A stretch of 64,000 nucleotides of DNA from JACCXG01 sp963785755 (GTDB taxonomy: Bacteria > Acidobacteriota > Vicinamibacteria > Vicinamibacterales > 2-12-FULL-66-21), in the NCBI GenBank assembly GCA_963785755.1, contig CAWAXG010000075.1:496001-560000 (forward strand). Direction: 5' to 3'. The number at the start of each line of letters is the position of its first letter. The first letter of the stretch is position 1. The translations under genes were made by a program, and so were the position numbers. The notes below the pieces were generated by a model. The model was not told where the DNA came from. It did no database searches and worked only from the letters and a program-made list of their open reading frames with translations. Positions 63,701 to 64,000 of this stretch are shown here, piece by piece.

Positions 63701-64000
63701 GACGCCGGTCACGCTGCCGCGCGCGCTATAGGTGATGCGGCCGGGCGCGGTCGAGAACGTCGCGACGGTGCCGTCGCTCACCGTCGCGCCTTCGACGGTC
63801 GATCGATTCAGCACGGCTCGCCCCGACAGCGCACGCGCCGTGCCCGAGACGGCATATTCGGCAGCCGACAGATCGGTGGCAAGCCTGGGCGCGCTGATCT
63901 GGGCCGGGAGCTGTCGCAGATCGACGTGTTCCGCCTTGCCGCGAAGGTCCAGGGCAACCGGGCGCCCGCCCGCGGGCAGCCTGATGAATCCCTGCGCCGT
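60718..64000 (-). CDS. TamB-like (DUF490/AsmA-type) envelope protein, 5' partial, one frameshift
   Basis: The frame is open to the window edge, so the start lies beyond 64000. The visible ~1090 residues are long runs of amphipathic beta strands with AsmA/TamB-type words (GTLRVNLQLPDL, VDGRVEISNGGFQAYKYQSL, VKGYVDIKNGAFGIPAGGVSY). The C-terminal DUF490 signature is RGTYDFQGRSFELERGGTLRF, then PALDITAKRLI, LALTSNPPLEESDILALIVF and the terminal Phe-rich LIFFFSY. Near 63060 the frame shifts; deleting one T would join LAGQQNVG to GAATLDGTVTG. Family members form periplasm-spanning lipid-transport bridges or assist outer-membrane protein assembly. The C-terminal aromatic end fits outer-membrane contact. 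Confidence 0.86.

Overview
The window is high-GC, gene-dense DNA with about 50 protein genes. I found no rRNA, tRNA or CRISPR array. The gene content suggests a soil Acidobacteriota, probably of the Vicinamibacteria type. The reasons are four secreted M28 metallopeptidases, paired exported carboxypeptidase-regulatory-like proteins, a spermidine-synthase-like membrane protein, a TPR-CHAT protein beside a TonB-type protein, a DUF4097 lipoprotein, NDH-2, a TamB-type giant protein and many small secreted proteins. The taxonomic placement is inference from gene families, not from a marker gene.

Layout. 1-6.1 kb (+ strand): the end of a secreted glucose/sorbosone-dehydrogenase-like beta-propeller, an Ala/Pro-rich secreted repeat protein closed by a clear terminator, and a propeller-M28 peptidase. 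6-10 kb (- strand): an overlapping operon of VOC protein, secreted unknown, SGNH-like protein and MBOAT acyltransferase, which looks like a polysaccharide O-acetylation module. 10.3-11.7 kb: a response-regulator remnant, a PAP2 phosphatase and a CHRD protein. 11.8-16.7 kb (- strand): PQQ-type propeller, GH13 trehalose-synthase-like enzyme and M28 peptidase. 16.8-21.6 kb: peroxiredoxin, glutamine cyclotransferase, M28 peptidase, TPR protein and a DUF1080-like protein. 21.7-26.2 kb (- strand): transhydrogenase subunits pntAB-pntB, a DDAH-like enzyme and RecQ. 26.2-29.2 kb (+ strand): a ligase-associated exonuclease and an ATP-dependent DNA ligase separated by a huge imperfect palindrome. 29.3-36.3 kb: amidase, NUDIX, methyltransferase, ABC exporter, M28 peptidase and a small secreted protein. 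37-41.9 kb: a small winged-helix-like protein, two exported carboxypeptidase-regulatory-like proteins and an orphan ABC ATPase. 42-50.8 kb: spermidine-synthase-like membrane protein, calcineurin-type phosphoesterase, Fpg/Nei glycosylase, a GtrA fusion, a zinc-ribbon protein, a DUF4097 lipoprotein and topoisomerase IB. 50.9-64 kb: zincin-like membrane protein, NDH-2, TPR/degenerate-CHAT, TonB-like and Yip1-like proteins, a molybdopterin oxidoreductase, and a TamB-like gene leaving the window.

Two features cut across the annotation. First, at least seven genes are interrupted by one-base frameshifts that leave both flanking reading frames well conserved. Sequence error in the assembly is the simplest explanation, and I annotate these as single genes with the break marked. 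Second, several intergenic gaps hold degenerate short-word repeats. Each gap uses a different 6-12 base word, and three of the gaps fold as long inverted repeats. I see no other features that explain these elements, and they are the most unusual signal in the window.
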